A stretch of 64,000 nucleotides of DNA from Albidovulum marisflavi (GTDB lineage: Bacteria > Pseudomonadota > Alphaproteobacteria > Rhodobacterales > Rhodobacteraceae), in assembly GCF_025751435.1 (NCBI RefSeq), contig NZ_JAOWKY010000001.1:1286001-1350000 (forward strand). The letters run 5' to 3'. The position numbers and the translations under genes are program-made. A model generated the notes under the pieces. It was not told where the DNA came from. It saw only the letters and a list, made by a program, of their open reading frames with translations, and made no database searches. Position 1 is the stretch's first letter. Each line of letters starts with the position of its first letter. Shown one piece after another: positions 44,201 to 51,225 of the stretch.

Positions 44201-44735
44201 GGTCCATCGCGGATGAGATGGTTTCGCCCAGCACGAACTGCTTGCCCATTTCCTTCATCGCGCGGGACACGGCCTTGCGGATGACCGGTTCGCCCAGGCG
44301 GCGGACGGCGTTGCGCAGGTGGCCGGCAACGCCCGGCTCCTTTTCTTCCAGGACCTTGCCGGTCAGCATCAGCGCCCAGGTGGACGCGTTGACCAGCGGA
44401 GAGGCAGAGTGGCCCAAGTGCTTGCCCCAGTCCGAGGGCGCGATCTTGTCCTCGATCAGCGCATCCATGGTTTCGGCGTCGGGCACGCGCAGCAGCGCCT
44501 CGGCCAGACACATCAGCGCGATGCCCTCTTCGGTCGAAAGCCCGTATTCGGCCAGGAACACTTCCATCAGCCCCGGCCGCACGTCCGCGCGGATGCGCCG
44601 GACCAGATCCGCGCCCTTGGCGACGATGCGCGCGCGGTCCTGCGCCGAAAGGGCGGCCTCGGCGATCAGCCGTTCCAGAAGCGGACCTTCCGCAGCAAGA
44701 GAGCCGGTTTCGATCCTGTGCCAGAGCGCGTCCAT
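41295..44735 (-). CDS. putA: bifunctional proline dehydrogenase / glutamate-semialdehyde dehydrogenase
   Basis: An 1146-residue enzyme oxidising proline to glutamate. The FAD-containing proline dehydrogenase barrel spans about 130-460 (GFGVVVQGYGRRAGLVIEWLH, MIRLVKGAYWDAEVKRAQ); the aldehyde dehydrogenase domain spans about 520-990, with QSAGQRCSALRCLYVQ holding the catalytic Cys and NIYVNRNQIGAVVGSQPFGGEGLSGTG near its end; and about 130 C-terminal residues form the accessory domain of longer PutA types. There is no N-terminal ribbon-helix-helix, so it cannot repress its own gene; the divergent Lrp-type PutR does that job. AGGAGGA precedes the start at 44735, and the upstream frame extension is rejected. 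Confidence 0.97.
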   Translation of the reverse strand: MDALWHRIETGSLAAEGPLLERLIAEAALSAQDRARIVAKGADLVRRIRADVRPGLMEVFLAEYGLSTEEGIALMCLAEALLRVPDAETMDALIEDKIAPSDWGKHLGHSASPLVNASTWALMLTGKVLEEKEPGVAGHLRNAVRRLGEPVIRKAVSRAMKEMGKQFVLGETISSAMDRAAGMEAQGYTYSYDMLGEAAKTADDARRYAVAYARAITAIASACRSDDIRANPGISVKLSALHPRYEVAQEARVMAELVPVVRDLARQAAKAQMGFNIDAEEADRLTLSLKVIEAVLSDPELEGWDGFGVVVQGYGRRAGLVIEWLHALADKFDRKIMIRLVKGAYWDAEVKRAQVMGLTDFPVFTRKEATDVSYIANARKLLGLTDRIYPQFATHNAHTVAAILDMAADKTAFEFQRLHGMGERLHDIVHRDEGTRCRIYAPVGAHRDLLAYLVRRLLENGANSSFVHQIVDLEVAPETVASDPFDAVEAMLPDIANRVIRKGPELFAPERRNSEGFDLTDAPTLSMIDTARDEHAKTEFTGQPLIAGKVKGLAPRLVANPATGARVGRITDASPEDVDTALSAARPWAASSKERAVILNRAADLYEENFGPIFALLAREAGKTLADAVAEVREAVDFLRYYAARAQAISAAPAGLFVCISPWNFPLAIFTGQIAAALATGNAVLAKPAEQTPLIATFAAGLMLKAGVPASALQLLPGDGATVGARLTSDPRVNGVCFTGSTETALIIRRAMAKHLAPGAPLIAETGGLNAMIVDSTALPEQAVRDVIASSFQSAGQRCSALRCLYVQEDIAPHFTDMLFGAMEELKLGDPWSLSTDVGPVIDAEAEEGIRAHIEKARKEGRLLRQLSIPRNGHFIAPSVIRVKGIADLGREIFGPVLHLATYKAEDLPKVIDDINATGYGLTFGLHTRIDNRVQEVCEALRVGNIYVNRNQIGAVVGSQPFGGEGLSGTGPKAGGPEYLARFTQPEPAALSAGSNAKADPNAVRAALAKAGAGGEITRIDLPGPTGESNQLTLCARAPFLCLGPGAAAQTQAEAIRALGGTAVAVEGQLAPEMLTTLEGFAGALWWGEEEQARDYALALAERRGPILPLITAMPDLGHVALERHVCVDTTASGGNAALLAEAGAA

Positions 44736-44780
44736 GAAATCCTCCTGACGTTTGAACCATGATATCGCTTGCAGACGGGG

Positions 44781-44798
44781 CATTCTTCCCAAAGAATG
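44781..44798. promoter_or_regulatory. candidate PutR operator
   Basis: CATTCTT (44781-44787) and AAGAATG (44792-44798) are exact inverted copies in the 97-base region between the divergent putA and putR starts. Position and A/T content fit an Lrp-type site. Confidence 0.5.
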
Positions 44799-44832
44799 GT
44801 AGAAGGTAGGCAAGTAGACTATTTTCGGGTGT

Positions 44833-45303
44833 ATGGACATGCCAAACGATCTTCCGGATATGGATCGCTACGACGCCGCGATTCTGCGAGAGCTTGCGGC
44901 GGACGGGCGAATGCCTGTGACGGAGCTTGCCCGGCGCATCGGATTGTCGAAAACGCCGACTCAGGCACGGGTCAAGCGGCTGGAGGAAACCGGCGTCATC
45001 GCGGGCTACCGCGCGGTGCTGAGCCCGGTTCGCCTGGGTCTTGCGAACGTCGCCTTCGTCGAGGTCCGGCTGTCCGACACCAGGGAAAGCGCGCTTCAGG
45101 CCTTCAATCGGGCCGTGCAGGGGGTCGCCGAGATCGAGGAATGTCACATGATGGCGTCAAGCTTCGATTACCTGCTGAAGGTGCGCACCGGCGACATCGC
45201 GGATTACCGGCGCGTCCTGGGCGAAAGGATATCGTCGCTTCCCCACGTGGCATCGACTTCGACCTACGTGGTGATGGAGGCAGTTAAGGAACGCGGTTTG
45301 TAA
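44833..45303 (+). CDS. putR: Lrp/AsnC-family activator of proline catabolism
   Basis: A 156-residue Lrp-like regulator: helix-turn-helix near residues 10-65 ([52 protein letters not shown]) and a RAM domain near 75-150 including [28 protein letters not shown]. It is divergent from putA, as in Rhodobacter and Agrobacterium, where PutR activates putA in response to proline. Assignment rests on family and position. Confidence 0.93.
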   Translation: MDMPNDLPDMDRYDAAILRELAADGRMPVTELARRIGLSKTPTQARVKRLEETGVIAGYRAVLSPVRLGLANVAFVEVRLSDTRESALQAFNRAVQGVAEIEECHMMASSFDYLLKVRTGDIADYRRVLGERISSLPHVASTSTYVVMEAVKERGL

Positions 45304-45345
45304 CCCTTGTCCGCAGCGCGCATTCCTCTATGGTCGCTCCGCCCG

Positions 45346-45431
45346 GCCCGCGTGGTGGAATGGTAGACACAGGGGACTTAAAATCCCTAGGCCGAAAGGC
45401 CATGCCGGTTCGAGTCCGGCCGCGGGTACCA
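45346..45431 (+). tRNA. tRNA-Leu (anticodon TAA)
   Basis: A class II tRNA. Acceptor arm GCCCGCG (45346-45352) pairs with CGCGGGT (45421-45427), then discriminator A and encoded CCA (45429-45431). The anticodon loop is ACTTAAAAT, giving anticodon TAA; the long variable arm TAGGCCGAAAGGCCAT and the T arm GCCGGTTCGAGTCCGGC are canonical. It decodes TTA, a very rare codon in this GC-rich sequence. A tandem copy of its last bases follows (see repeat). Confidence 0.97.
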
Positions 45432-45503
45432 GGCGGGTGCCGTCCGAGCCTTCAGACTTTGCCGCGGGTACCAGGCAGGTGCCGTCCGAGCCTTCAGACT
45501 TTA
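45420..45503 (+). repeat. 42-bp tandem duplication including the tRNA-Leu 3' end
   Basis: The unit 45420-45461 is repeated at 45462-45503 with two differences (G/A at offset 15 and the last base). Each copy contains the last 12 bases of the tRNA including CCA, followed by GTGCCGTCCGAGCCTTCAG. The second copy creates an orphan tRNA 3' end downstream of the gene. Confidence 0.85.
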
Positions 45504-45650
45504 TTGCGTTTTACCCCAAATTGACCTAGAATCTTTGCCGCGACGTTACCTCTATCGACCACTGTCTCCGTCTTCGGCCCAGTCTCGATCTTGCACTGAC
45601 TGCGCCGGGCCGCCGCATATCGCGGGCGGGACATGACAGGAGAATGCACG

Positions 45651-45857
45651 ATGGCCACCGGCTCCGTGAAATGGTTCAACGCCACCAAGGGTTACGGCTT
45701 CATCGCCCCCGAAGGCGGAAACAAGGACGTGTTCGTCCATATCACCGCTCTTGAGCGCGCGGGCATCCGCGAGCTGAAGGACGGCCAGAAGGTCACCTAC
45801 GACGTTCAGGCCGGCCGTGACGGCCGCGAAAGCGCGATCAACATCGTTCTGGCCTAA
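45651..45857 (+). CDS. cold-shock-domain protein
   Basis: A 68-residue single-domain OB-fold RNA chaperone. RNP1 is KGYGFIAP and RNP2 is VFVHITAL; the start [10 protein letters not shown] at 45651 follows ACAGGAGAA. A 147-base leader lies between the tRNA repeat and the start codon, as is usual for csp mRNAs, which often carry temperature-responsive structure. A bidirectional terminator separates it from maeB. It belongs to the CspA family; which paralogue cannot be told. Confidence 0.96.
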   Translation: MATGSVKWFNATKGYGFIAPEGGNKDVFVHITALERAGIRELKDGQKVTYDVQAGRDGRESAINIVLA

Positions 45858-45870
45858 GGCCAAGCGAAGG

Positions 45871-45890
45871 GGGAGGGCCCGCGCCCTCCC
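45871..45890. terminator. terminator hairpin between csp gene and maeB
   Basis: GGGAGGGC (45871-45878) pairs with GCCCTCCC (45883-45890) around four bases. It begins 13 bases past the csp stop and abuts the maeB stop, so it may serve both convergent genes. T-runs are weak. Confidence 0.65.
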
Positions 45891-48170
45891 TCAACTGTAA
45901 TGTGCCACCGGCGTGCCCGCGATCGCGGACATGTTCAGAAGGCCCCGCGCCGTGATCGACGGCGTCACGATGTGGGCCTTGTTCCCCATACCCATCAGGA
46001 TCGGCCCGACCTCAAGCCCGCCAGCGCGCATCTTCAGCATGTTGCGCGCCGTACTTGCGGCGTCCGTGTAGGCGAACACCAGGATGTTCGCCGCGCCCTC
46101 AAGCCGAGAGTTGGGGAACACGCGCGCCCGGAGTTCGGGGTCAAGCGCCGTGTCGGCCGACATCTCTCCCTCATAGGCGAAGTCCACGCCCTTGGCGTCA
46201 AGGATGTCCATTGCCGCACGCATCCGGCGGCCGGAATCGGTCTCCAGGTTGCCGAAGTTCGAATGCGAACACAGCGCGACCTTGGGGATGATGCCGAAGC
46301 GGCGGGCATGGCGCGCGGCACCGCAGATGGTCGTGGCGATCTGTTCGGGCGTGGGTATCGCGTTGACATGCGTATCCGCGATGAATAGCGGCCCGTCTTC
46401 CTGGATCATCAGCGAAAGCGCGCCGTGCGGACTCAGCCCGTCGCGTGCCAGAAGCTGGGTGACGTAGTTCATGTGCCACAGGTACTGCCCGAAGGTGCCG
46501 CAGATCATGCTGTCGGCATCGCCCCGGTGCACAGCGATGGCGGCGATCGCCGTGGTGTTCGTCCGGACCACGGCACGGGCGATGTCGGGCGTCACGCCGC
46601 GGCGCTCCATCAGCTGATGGTAGGTGCCCCAATAGTCGCGGTAGCGCGGATCATTCTCGGGGTTGATGACCTCGAAATCCCGTCCGGGCCGGATCGGCAA
46701 GCCCGCGCGTTCGCAGCGTCGCTCGATCACTTCGGGGCGGCCGATCAGGATCGGGCTGTCTGTCATCTCTTCAAGCATTGCGTTGGCGCAGCGCAGGACG
46801 CGTTCGTCCTCGCCCTCCGCATAGATGATCTTGCGGGTCGCGCCGCGCGCCGCCTCGAAGACCGGCCGCATGATCAGGGCCGACCGGAAGACCGAACCGT
46901 CAAGCTTTTGCTTGTAGGCGTCCATGTCGGCGATCGGCCGCGAGGCCACGCCCGTTTCCATCGCCGCCTTCGCGACGGCTGAGGCGACGACGCCGATCAG
47001 TCGAGGGTCGAAGGGCTTGGGGATCAGGTAGTCCGGCCCGAAGCTAAGCTTTTCGCCGCGATAGGCGGCGGCGGCCTCTGCGCTGGTCGTCGCGCGGGCA
47101 AGCGCGGCGATCCCCGCGACACAGGCCAGTTCCATTTCGTCGTTGATCGTGGTCGCACCCACGTCCAGCGCGCCGCGGAAGATGAAAGGGAAGCAAAGGA
47201 CGTTGTTGACCTGATTCGGGAAATCGCTGCGGCCCGTCGCGATGATCGCGTCCGGCGCCACGCCGCGCACTTCGTCCGGCAGGATCTCTGGCGTGGGATT
47301 GGCCAGGGCAAAGACGATCGGGCGCGGCGCCATCTTGGCCACCATGCCGGGTGTCAGCACGCCGGGACCCGACAGGCCAAGGAAAAGGTCCGCGCCCTCG
47401 ATCACCTGGTCCAGTGTCGCGGGGTCGGTTCCCTGGGCATAGGCCGCCTTCTGCGGCGTCATCTGTTCTGCCCGTCCATGATAGACCAGGCCCGCCAGAT
47501 CGCAGAGCCACACGTTTTCCCGCCTGACGCCCAGCTTCAGCAGCATGTCGAGGCAGGCGATCCCCGCAGCGCCGCCGCCGGTCGAAACGATCTTGATATC
47601 CTCGAACCGCTTGCCTGTGACGTGCAGCGCATTGGTCGCCGCCGCACCGACGACGATCGCGGTTCCATGCTGGTCGTCGTGGAAGACCGGGATGTTCATG
47701 CGTTCCCGACACAGCCGCTCCACGATGAAACAGTCCGGTGCCTTGATATCCTCGAGGTTGATCGCGCCGAACGTCGGCTCTAGCGCGCAGACGATGTCCG
47801 CCAGCCTCTCCGGGTCGCTCTCGTTGACCTCTATGTCGAAGCAATCGATGTTGGCGAATTTCTTGAAAAGAACGGCCTTTCCTTCCATCACCGGTTTCGA
47901 GGCCAGCGCGCCGATGTTGCCAAGGCCAAGAACCGCCGTTCCGTTCGACACCACCGCAACCAGGTTTCCGCGCGCCGTGTAGCGGCTGGCTGTTGCCGGA
48001 TCGGCCTTGATCTCCAGACAGGCTTCCGCGACGCCTGGGGAATACGCCCTGGACAGATCGCGCCCGTTCGCCATCGGCTTGGTAGGCCGGATCTCAAGCT
48101 TTCCGGGTTTCGGAAACTCGTGATAGTCCAGCGCCGCCTGTCTTGCGCTGTCTTGACGGGCCTCTTCCAT
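45891..48170 (-). CDS. maeB: NADP-dependent malic enzyme with phosphotransacetylase-like domain
   Basis: A 759-residue MaeB-type enzyme decarboxylating malate to pyruvate. The malic domain (about 1-430) has YSPGVAEACLEI, VSNGTAVLGLGNIGALASKPVMEGKAVLFKKFANIDCFDIEV and FHDDQHGTAIVVGAAATNAL (metal-binding Asp pair), then the NAD(P) region IVSTGGGAAGIACLDMLLKLG. The C-terminal phosphotransacetylase-like domain (about 430-759) is regulatory in known MaeB proteins and lacks catalysis. It starts 13 bases downstream of an A/T-rich palindrome. Firm assignment. Confidence 0.96.
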   Translation of the reverse strand: MEEARQDSARQAALDYHEFPKPGKLEIRPTKPMANGRDLSRAYSPGVAEACLEIKADPATASRYTARGNLVAVVSNGTAVLGLGNIGALASKPVMEGKAVLFKKFANIDCFDIEVNESDPERLADIVCALEPTFGAINLEDIKAPDCFIVERLCRERMNIPVFHDDQHGTAIVVGAAATNALHVTGKRFEDIKIVSTGGGAAGIACLDMLLKLGVRRENVWLCDLAGLVYHGRAEQMTPQKAAYAQGTDPATLDQVIEGADLFLGLSGPGVLTPGMVAKMAPRPIVFALANPTPEILPDEVRGVAPDAIIATGRSDFPNQVNNVLCFPFIFRGALDVGATTINDEMELACVAGIAALARATTSAEAAAAYRGEKLSFGPDYLIPKPFDPRLIGVVASAVAKAAMETGVASRPIADMDAYKQKLDGSVFRSALIMRPVFEAARGATRKIIYAEGEDERVLRCANAMLEEMTDSPILIGRPEVIERRCERAGLPIRPGRDFEVINPENDPRYRDYWGTYHQLMERRGVTPDIARAVVRTNTTAIAAIAVHRGDADSMICGTFGQYLWHMNYVTQLLARDGLSPHGALSLMIQEDGPLFIADTHVNAIPTPEQIATTICGAARHARRFGIIPKVALCSHSNFGNLETDSGRRMRAAMDILDAKGVDFAYEGEMSADTALDPELRARVFPNSRLEGAANILVFAYTDAASTARNMLKMRAGGLEVGPILMGMGNKAHIVTPSITARGLLNMSAIAGTPVAHYS

Positions 48171-48183
48171 GACGCCTCCCCTT

Positions 48184-48203
48184 CTAGTTTAGTATTAAAC
48201 TAG
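48184..48203. promoter_or_regulatory. A/T-rich perfect palindromic operator between maeB and the cupin gene
   Basis: CTAGTTTA (48184-48191) and TAAACTAG (48196-48203) flank GTAT. It is 13 bases from the maeB start and 122 bases from the VOC-bicupin start, in strong contrast to the GC-rich surroundings. The form suggests a dimeric MarR- or TetR-type repressor; no such gene is in the window. Confidence 0.65.
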
Positions 48204-48325
48204 TATACTTCGCATGCCTTGCCCTTACCACGCCACGGCTGGGACGACCACAGATTTCGCTTGAACTCAGCGACCCGGCGGGAAGACTGGCCGAAACCGG
48301 AACCTTCTCCGACCAGGAGCATACG

Positions 48326-49408
48326 ATGAGCGAGACCCGCGCCGAAGTTCTTTTGCCCACCACCGACCTGAGGCAGGATATCCCGTTCTTCACCAAGGTG
48401 CTCGGGATGCGGATGGACATGATCTATCCTGCGGACAATCCGGCGGTCGCGGTCTTTTCGGGCCACGGCTTGCGGGTGCGGCTGGATCAGGCCGCACCTC
48501 AGGCGCCCGGGCGGCTTCGCATCCTGACCGATACACCCGATGCCCTTGCGGAGGGAAAGCGGTGCATCACCGCGCCGGGCGGGACTGTGGTTGAGGTTGA
48601 CGAGCTGAACCCGCCGCTGGTCCTGCCGCCCACGGAACATGCCTTTGTCGTGCGCCGCCTTGCCGACCAGGCGCCCTGGGTCATCGGCCGTGCGGGCATG
48701 GCCTACCGGGATCTGGTGCCCAGCCGCCTTGGCGGTGCGATCATCGCCAGCCACATTCGCGTGCCCGATGGCAAGGTCCCGGACATGGTCCACTTCCACA
48801 AGGTCGGCTTCCAGCTGATCTTCTGCGTAAACGGCTGGGTGGACGTGCTTTACGAGGATCAGGGCGGGCTTCGCCGCATTCATGCCGGGGACTGCTTCAT
48901 CCAGCCGCCGGGAATCCGCCACCGCGTGGTCGAGGCAGGCGATGACATCGAGGTGGTCGAAATCGGCGTTCCCGCCGAGCATGTTACCGAGATCGACCAC
49001 GACATGACCCTGCCCACGCCCGATTACCGCCCCGAGCGCGAATGGGACGGGCAGAAGTTCGTCCACAACCTTGGCAACGATGCGATTTGGCAGGACTTCC
49101 GGTTGCCGGGCTACATCTGCCGCGACACCACCGTAGCTGAGAACACCAAGGGCGTCGCGGGCGTGCAGGTCGTGCGCCGCGGGCAGGGCAAACCCGTGCC
49201 CGCGCGCCATGACAGCGACATCCTTTTCGGCTTCGTCATGGCGGGCGCGATGACCCTGCAGGGCGAAGGCAAGGAGCCCTTCCGTCTTGGCAGGGGCGAC
49301 GCATTCGTGACGCCGCCCGGCATGGTCACCTCCTGGGCCGACCCGACCGAGGATTTCGAGCTGCTGGAAGTGTCCTTGCCCGGATACTTTGTCACCGTGC
49401 CGGCGTGA
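48326..49408 (+). CDS. VOC-bicupin fusion protein
   Basis: A 360-residue protein joining two fold families. Residues about 1-105 form a VOC (glyoxalase-fold) module: AEVLLPTTDLRQDIPFFTKVLGMRMDMIYPADNPAVAVFSGHGLRVRL. Residues about 130-235 are a first cupin (VHFHKVGFQLIFCVNGWVDVLYEDQGG, FIQPPGIRHRVVE), and about 285-358 a second (RHDSDILFGFVMAGAMTLQGEGKEPFRLGRGDAFVTPPG). His residues in the first cupin (HFHK, RHR) look like a metal site; the second keeps fewer. The ribosome site CAGGAG is clear. Cupin plus VOC composition fits a dioxygenase or isomerase of small acids; function unknown. Confidence 0.88.
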   Translation: MSETRAEVLLPTTDLRQDIPFFTKVLGMRMDMIYPADNPAVAVFSGHGLRVRLDQAAPQAPGRLRILTDTPDALAEGKRCITAPGGTVVEVDELNPPLVLPPTEHAFVVRRLADQAPWVIGRAGMAYRDLVPSRLGGAIIASHIRVPDGKVPDMVHFHKVGFQLIFCVNGWVDVLYEDQGGLRRIHAGDCFIQPPGIRHRVVEAGDDIEVVEIGVPAEHVTEIDHDMTLPTPDYRPEREWDGQKFVHNLGNDAIWQDFRLPGYICRDTTVAENTKGVAGVQVVRRGQGKPVPARHDSDILFGFVMAGAMTLQGEGKEPFRLGRGDAFVTPPGMVTSWADPTEDFELLEVSLPGYFVTVPA

Positions 49409-49439
49409 CCCACGGCCTGTCGCGGCGGTCGTCTGGCTC

Positions 49440-49459
49440 GGGCAAGCCTTCGCTTGCCC
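49440..49459 (+). terminator. hairpin after the VOC-bicupin gene
   Basis: GGGCAAGC (49440-49447) pairs with GCTTGCCC (49452-49459) around CTTC, 31 bases past the stop and 50 bases before cdd. No T-run, so termination is uncertain. Confidence 0.5.
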
Positions 49460-49510
49460 CGAACGGGGAATGGCGCGATACATGACCATACGGTCAAGAA
49501 AGGGTTGCAT

Positions 49511-49918
49511 ATGTCTTCCGATGACGCCGATCTTGTCGCCGCGGCCAGGGCGGTTCGAGAAAACGCCTATGCGCCGTACTCGCATTTCAAGGTTGGTGCG
49601 GCGGTGCGCGCGCCGTCGGGCAAGGTATTTGCCGGCTGCAACGTTGAAAACGTGGCATATCCGGAGGGAACCTGCGCAGAAGCAGGCGCAATCGCCGCGA
49701 TGATCGCCGCGGGCGAAACCGAGATAATCGAGGTTGCCGTGATTGCAGACAGTCCCGCACCCGTGCCGCCCTGTGGCGGATGCCGCCAGAAGCTGGCAGA
49801 GTTCGCCCGCCATGACGCACCGGTAACGCTTGCGACGACCGAAGGCGCACGACTTGAAACGACGGTTGGCGGGCTGCTGCCCGGCCGCTTCGACGCAAGC
49901 CACATGGATCGCGCGTAA
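49511..49918 (+). CDS. cdd: cytidine deaminase
   Basis: A 135-residue zinc enzyme deaminating cytidine and deoxycytidine. GCNVENVAYPEGTCAEAGAIAAM has the zinc Cys and catalytic Glu (the Cys-Ala-Glu motif), and PVPPCGGCRQKLAEF the PCxxC zinc cysteines. The ATG at 49511 fits the family; a longer frame upstream is rejected. The stop overlaps the deoA start by one base (TAATG). First gene of a nucleoside salvage run. Confidence 0.96.
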   Translation: MSSDDADLVAAARAVRENAYAPYSHFKVGAAVRAPSGKVFAGCNVENVAYPEGTCAEAGAIAAMIAAGETEIIEVAVIADSPAPVPPCGGCRQKLAEFARHDAPVTLATTEGARLETTVGGLLPGRFDASHMDRA

Positions 49919-51225
49919 TGGACGCGCGGACCGTCATCGCGGCGCTGCGCGATGGCTGCGGTCTTCCGGGTGATGCCGCGAATTGGTTCGCCCGGGGGCT
50001 TGCCTCGGGCGACGTGACCGATGCCCAGGCGGGTGCCTTCGCCATGGCCGTCCTGCTCAAGGGGCTTTCGGACGACGACCGGGTCGGGCTGACGATTGCC
50101 ATGCGCGATTCCGGACAGGTCCTGAACTGGATCTTGCCGGGCCCAGTCGTGGACAAGCATTCCACGGGTGGCATCGGCGATTCCACATCGCTGTTGCTGG
50201 CCCCCGCCTTGGCGGCTTGCGGCGCCTATGTGCCGATGATCTCGGGCCGGGGCCTTGGGCATACCGGCGGGACGGTCGACAAGCTGGAAGCCATCCCGGG
50301 CTATCGCACCGATATCGGCGTGGACAAGCTGCATCGCATCGTGGCCGACGTGGGGTGCGCCATCGTCGCGGCCTCGGCCGATATCGCGCCGGCCGACCGA
50401 CGGCTGTATGCGATCCGGGATGTGACAGGCACCGTCGAAAGCATCGACCTTATCACCGCTTCAATCCTGTCCAAGAAGCTTGCGGCCGGGCTTGAGGCGC
50501 TGGTCCTGGACGTCAAGGTCGGGTCGGGTGCCTTCATGAAGACGATGCGGGACGCCCGCGCGCTGGCGCAGTCGCTGGTCGCGACCGCGAACGGCGCGGG
50601 ATGCCGGACCGCGGCACTGATCACCGACATGAGCCAGCCTCTTGCCTCGACCGCGGGCAACGCGCTTGAGGTTCTCGAGGTCATGGAGACTCTGACTGGC
50701 GCGGTCGTGAACCAGGCGCTTTGGGATGTCACCGCAGCCCTCGGCGGCGAGGCGCTGGTGCTTGCTGGTCTGGCGACCGATGCCGACGAAGGCGCTGACC
50801 AGATCGACGAGGCGCTGGAATCGGGCCGCGCGGCGGAAACATTCGGCCGGATGGTGGCGGCATTGGGCGGCCCCTCGGATTTCGTCGACCACTATCCGGA
50901 CCGCTTGCCGGCGGCGCGGGTGGTCAGGGACGTTCCCGCGCCGCAGGCTGGCTTCATTTCCGAGATCGACGCCGAGGCCCTTGGCCACGCGGTTGTGCAC
51001 CTTGGCGGCGGGCGGCTGCGGGGCACCGATCGCATCAACCCGTCCGTCGGATTGTCCGAGATGCGGCCCGTAGGTGAACCGATGGCGCGGGGCGAAGCCC
51101 TGGCGCGCGTTCACGCAGCCAGCGAGGATGCGGCCGATCGTGCCGTGGCTGCGGTGCAGGCGGCTTTCCGTCTGGCCGAGGCGGTTCCGGATGAACCGCC
51201 GCTCATCCATGAAAGGGTGGGCTGA
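49918..51225 (+). CDS. deoA: thymidine phosphorylase
   Basis: A 435-residue enzyme cleaving thymidine to thymine and deoxyribose 1-phosphate. VDKHSTGGIGDSTSLLLAPALAACGAYVPMISGRGLGHTGGTVDKLE is the family signature and phosphate site. Starts on the last base of the cdd stop and ends on the first base of deoB (TGATG), so cdd-deoA-deoB are fully coupled. Confidence 0.97.
   Translation: MDARTVIAALRDGCGLPGDAANWFARGLASGDVTDAQAGAFAMAVLLKGLSDDDRVGLTIAMRDSGQVLNWILPGPVVDKHSTGGIGDSTSLLLAPALAACGAYVPMISGRGLGHTGGTVDKLEAIPGYRTDIGVDKLHRIVADVGCAIVAASADIAPADRRLYAIRDVTGTVESIDLITASILSKKLAAGLEALVLDVKVGSGAFMKTMRDARALAQSLVATANGAGCRTAALITDMSQPLASTAGNALEVLEVMETLTGAVVNQALWDVTAALGGEALVLAGLATDADEGADQIDEALESGRAAETFGRMVAALGGPSDFVDHYPDRLPAARVVRDVPAPQAGFISEIDAEALGHAVVHLGGGRLRGTDRINPSVGLSEMRPVGEPMARGEALARVHAASEDAADRAVAAVQAAFRLAEAVPDEPPLIHERVG

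Noticed and set aside
45346-45503. An integrated mobile island at tRNA-Leu
   Set aside because: The duplicated tRNA end has nothing between its copies, and the downstream genes are ordinary core genes with no integrase.
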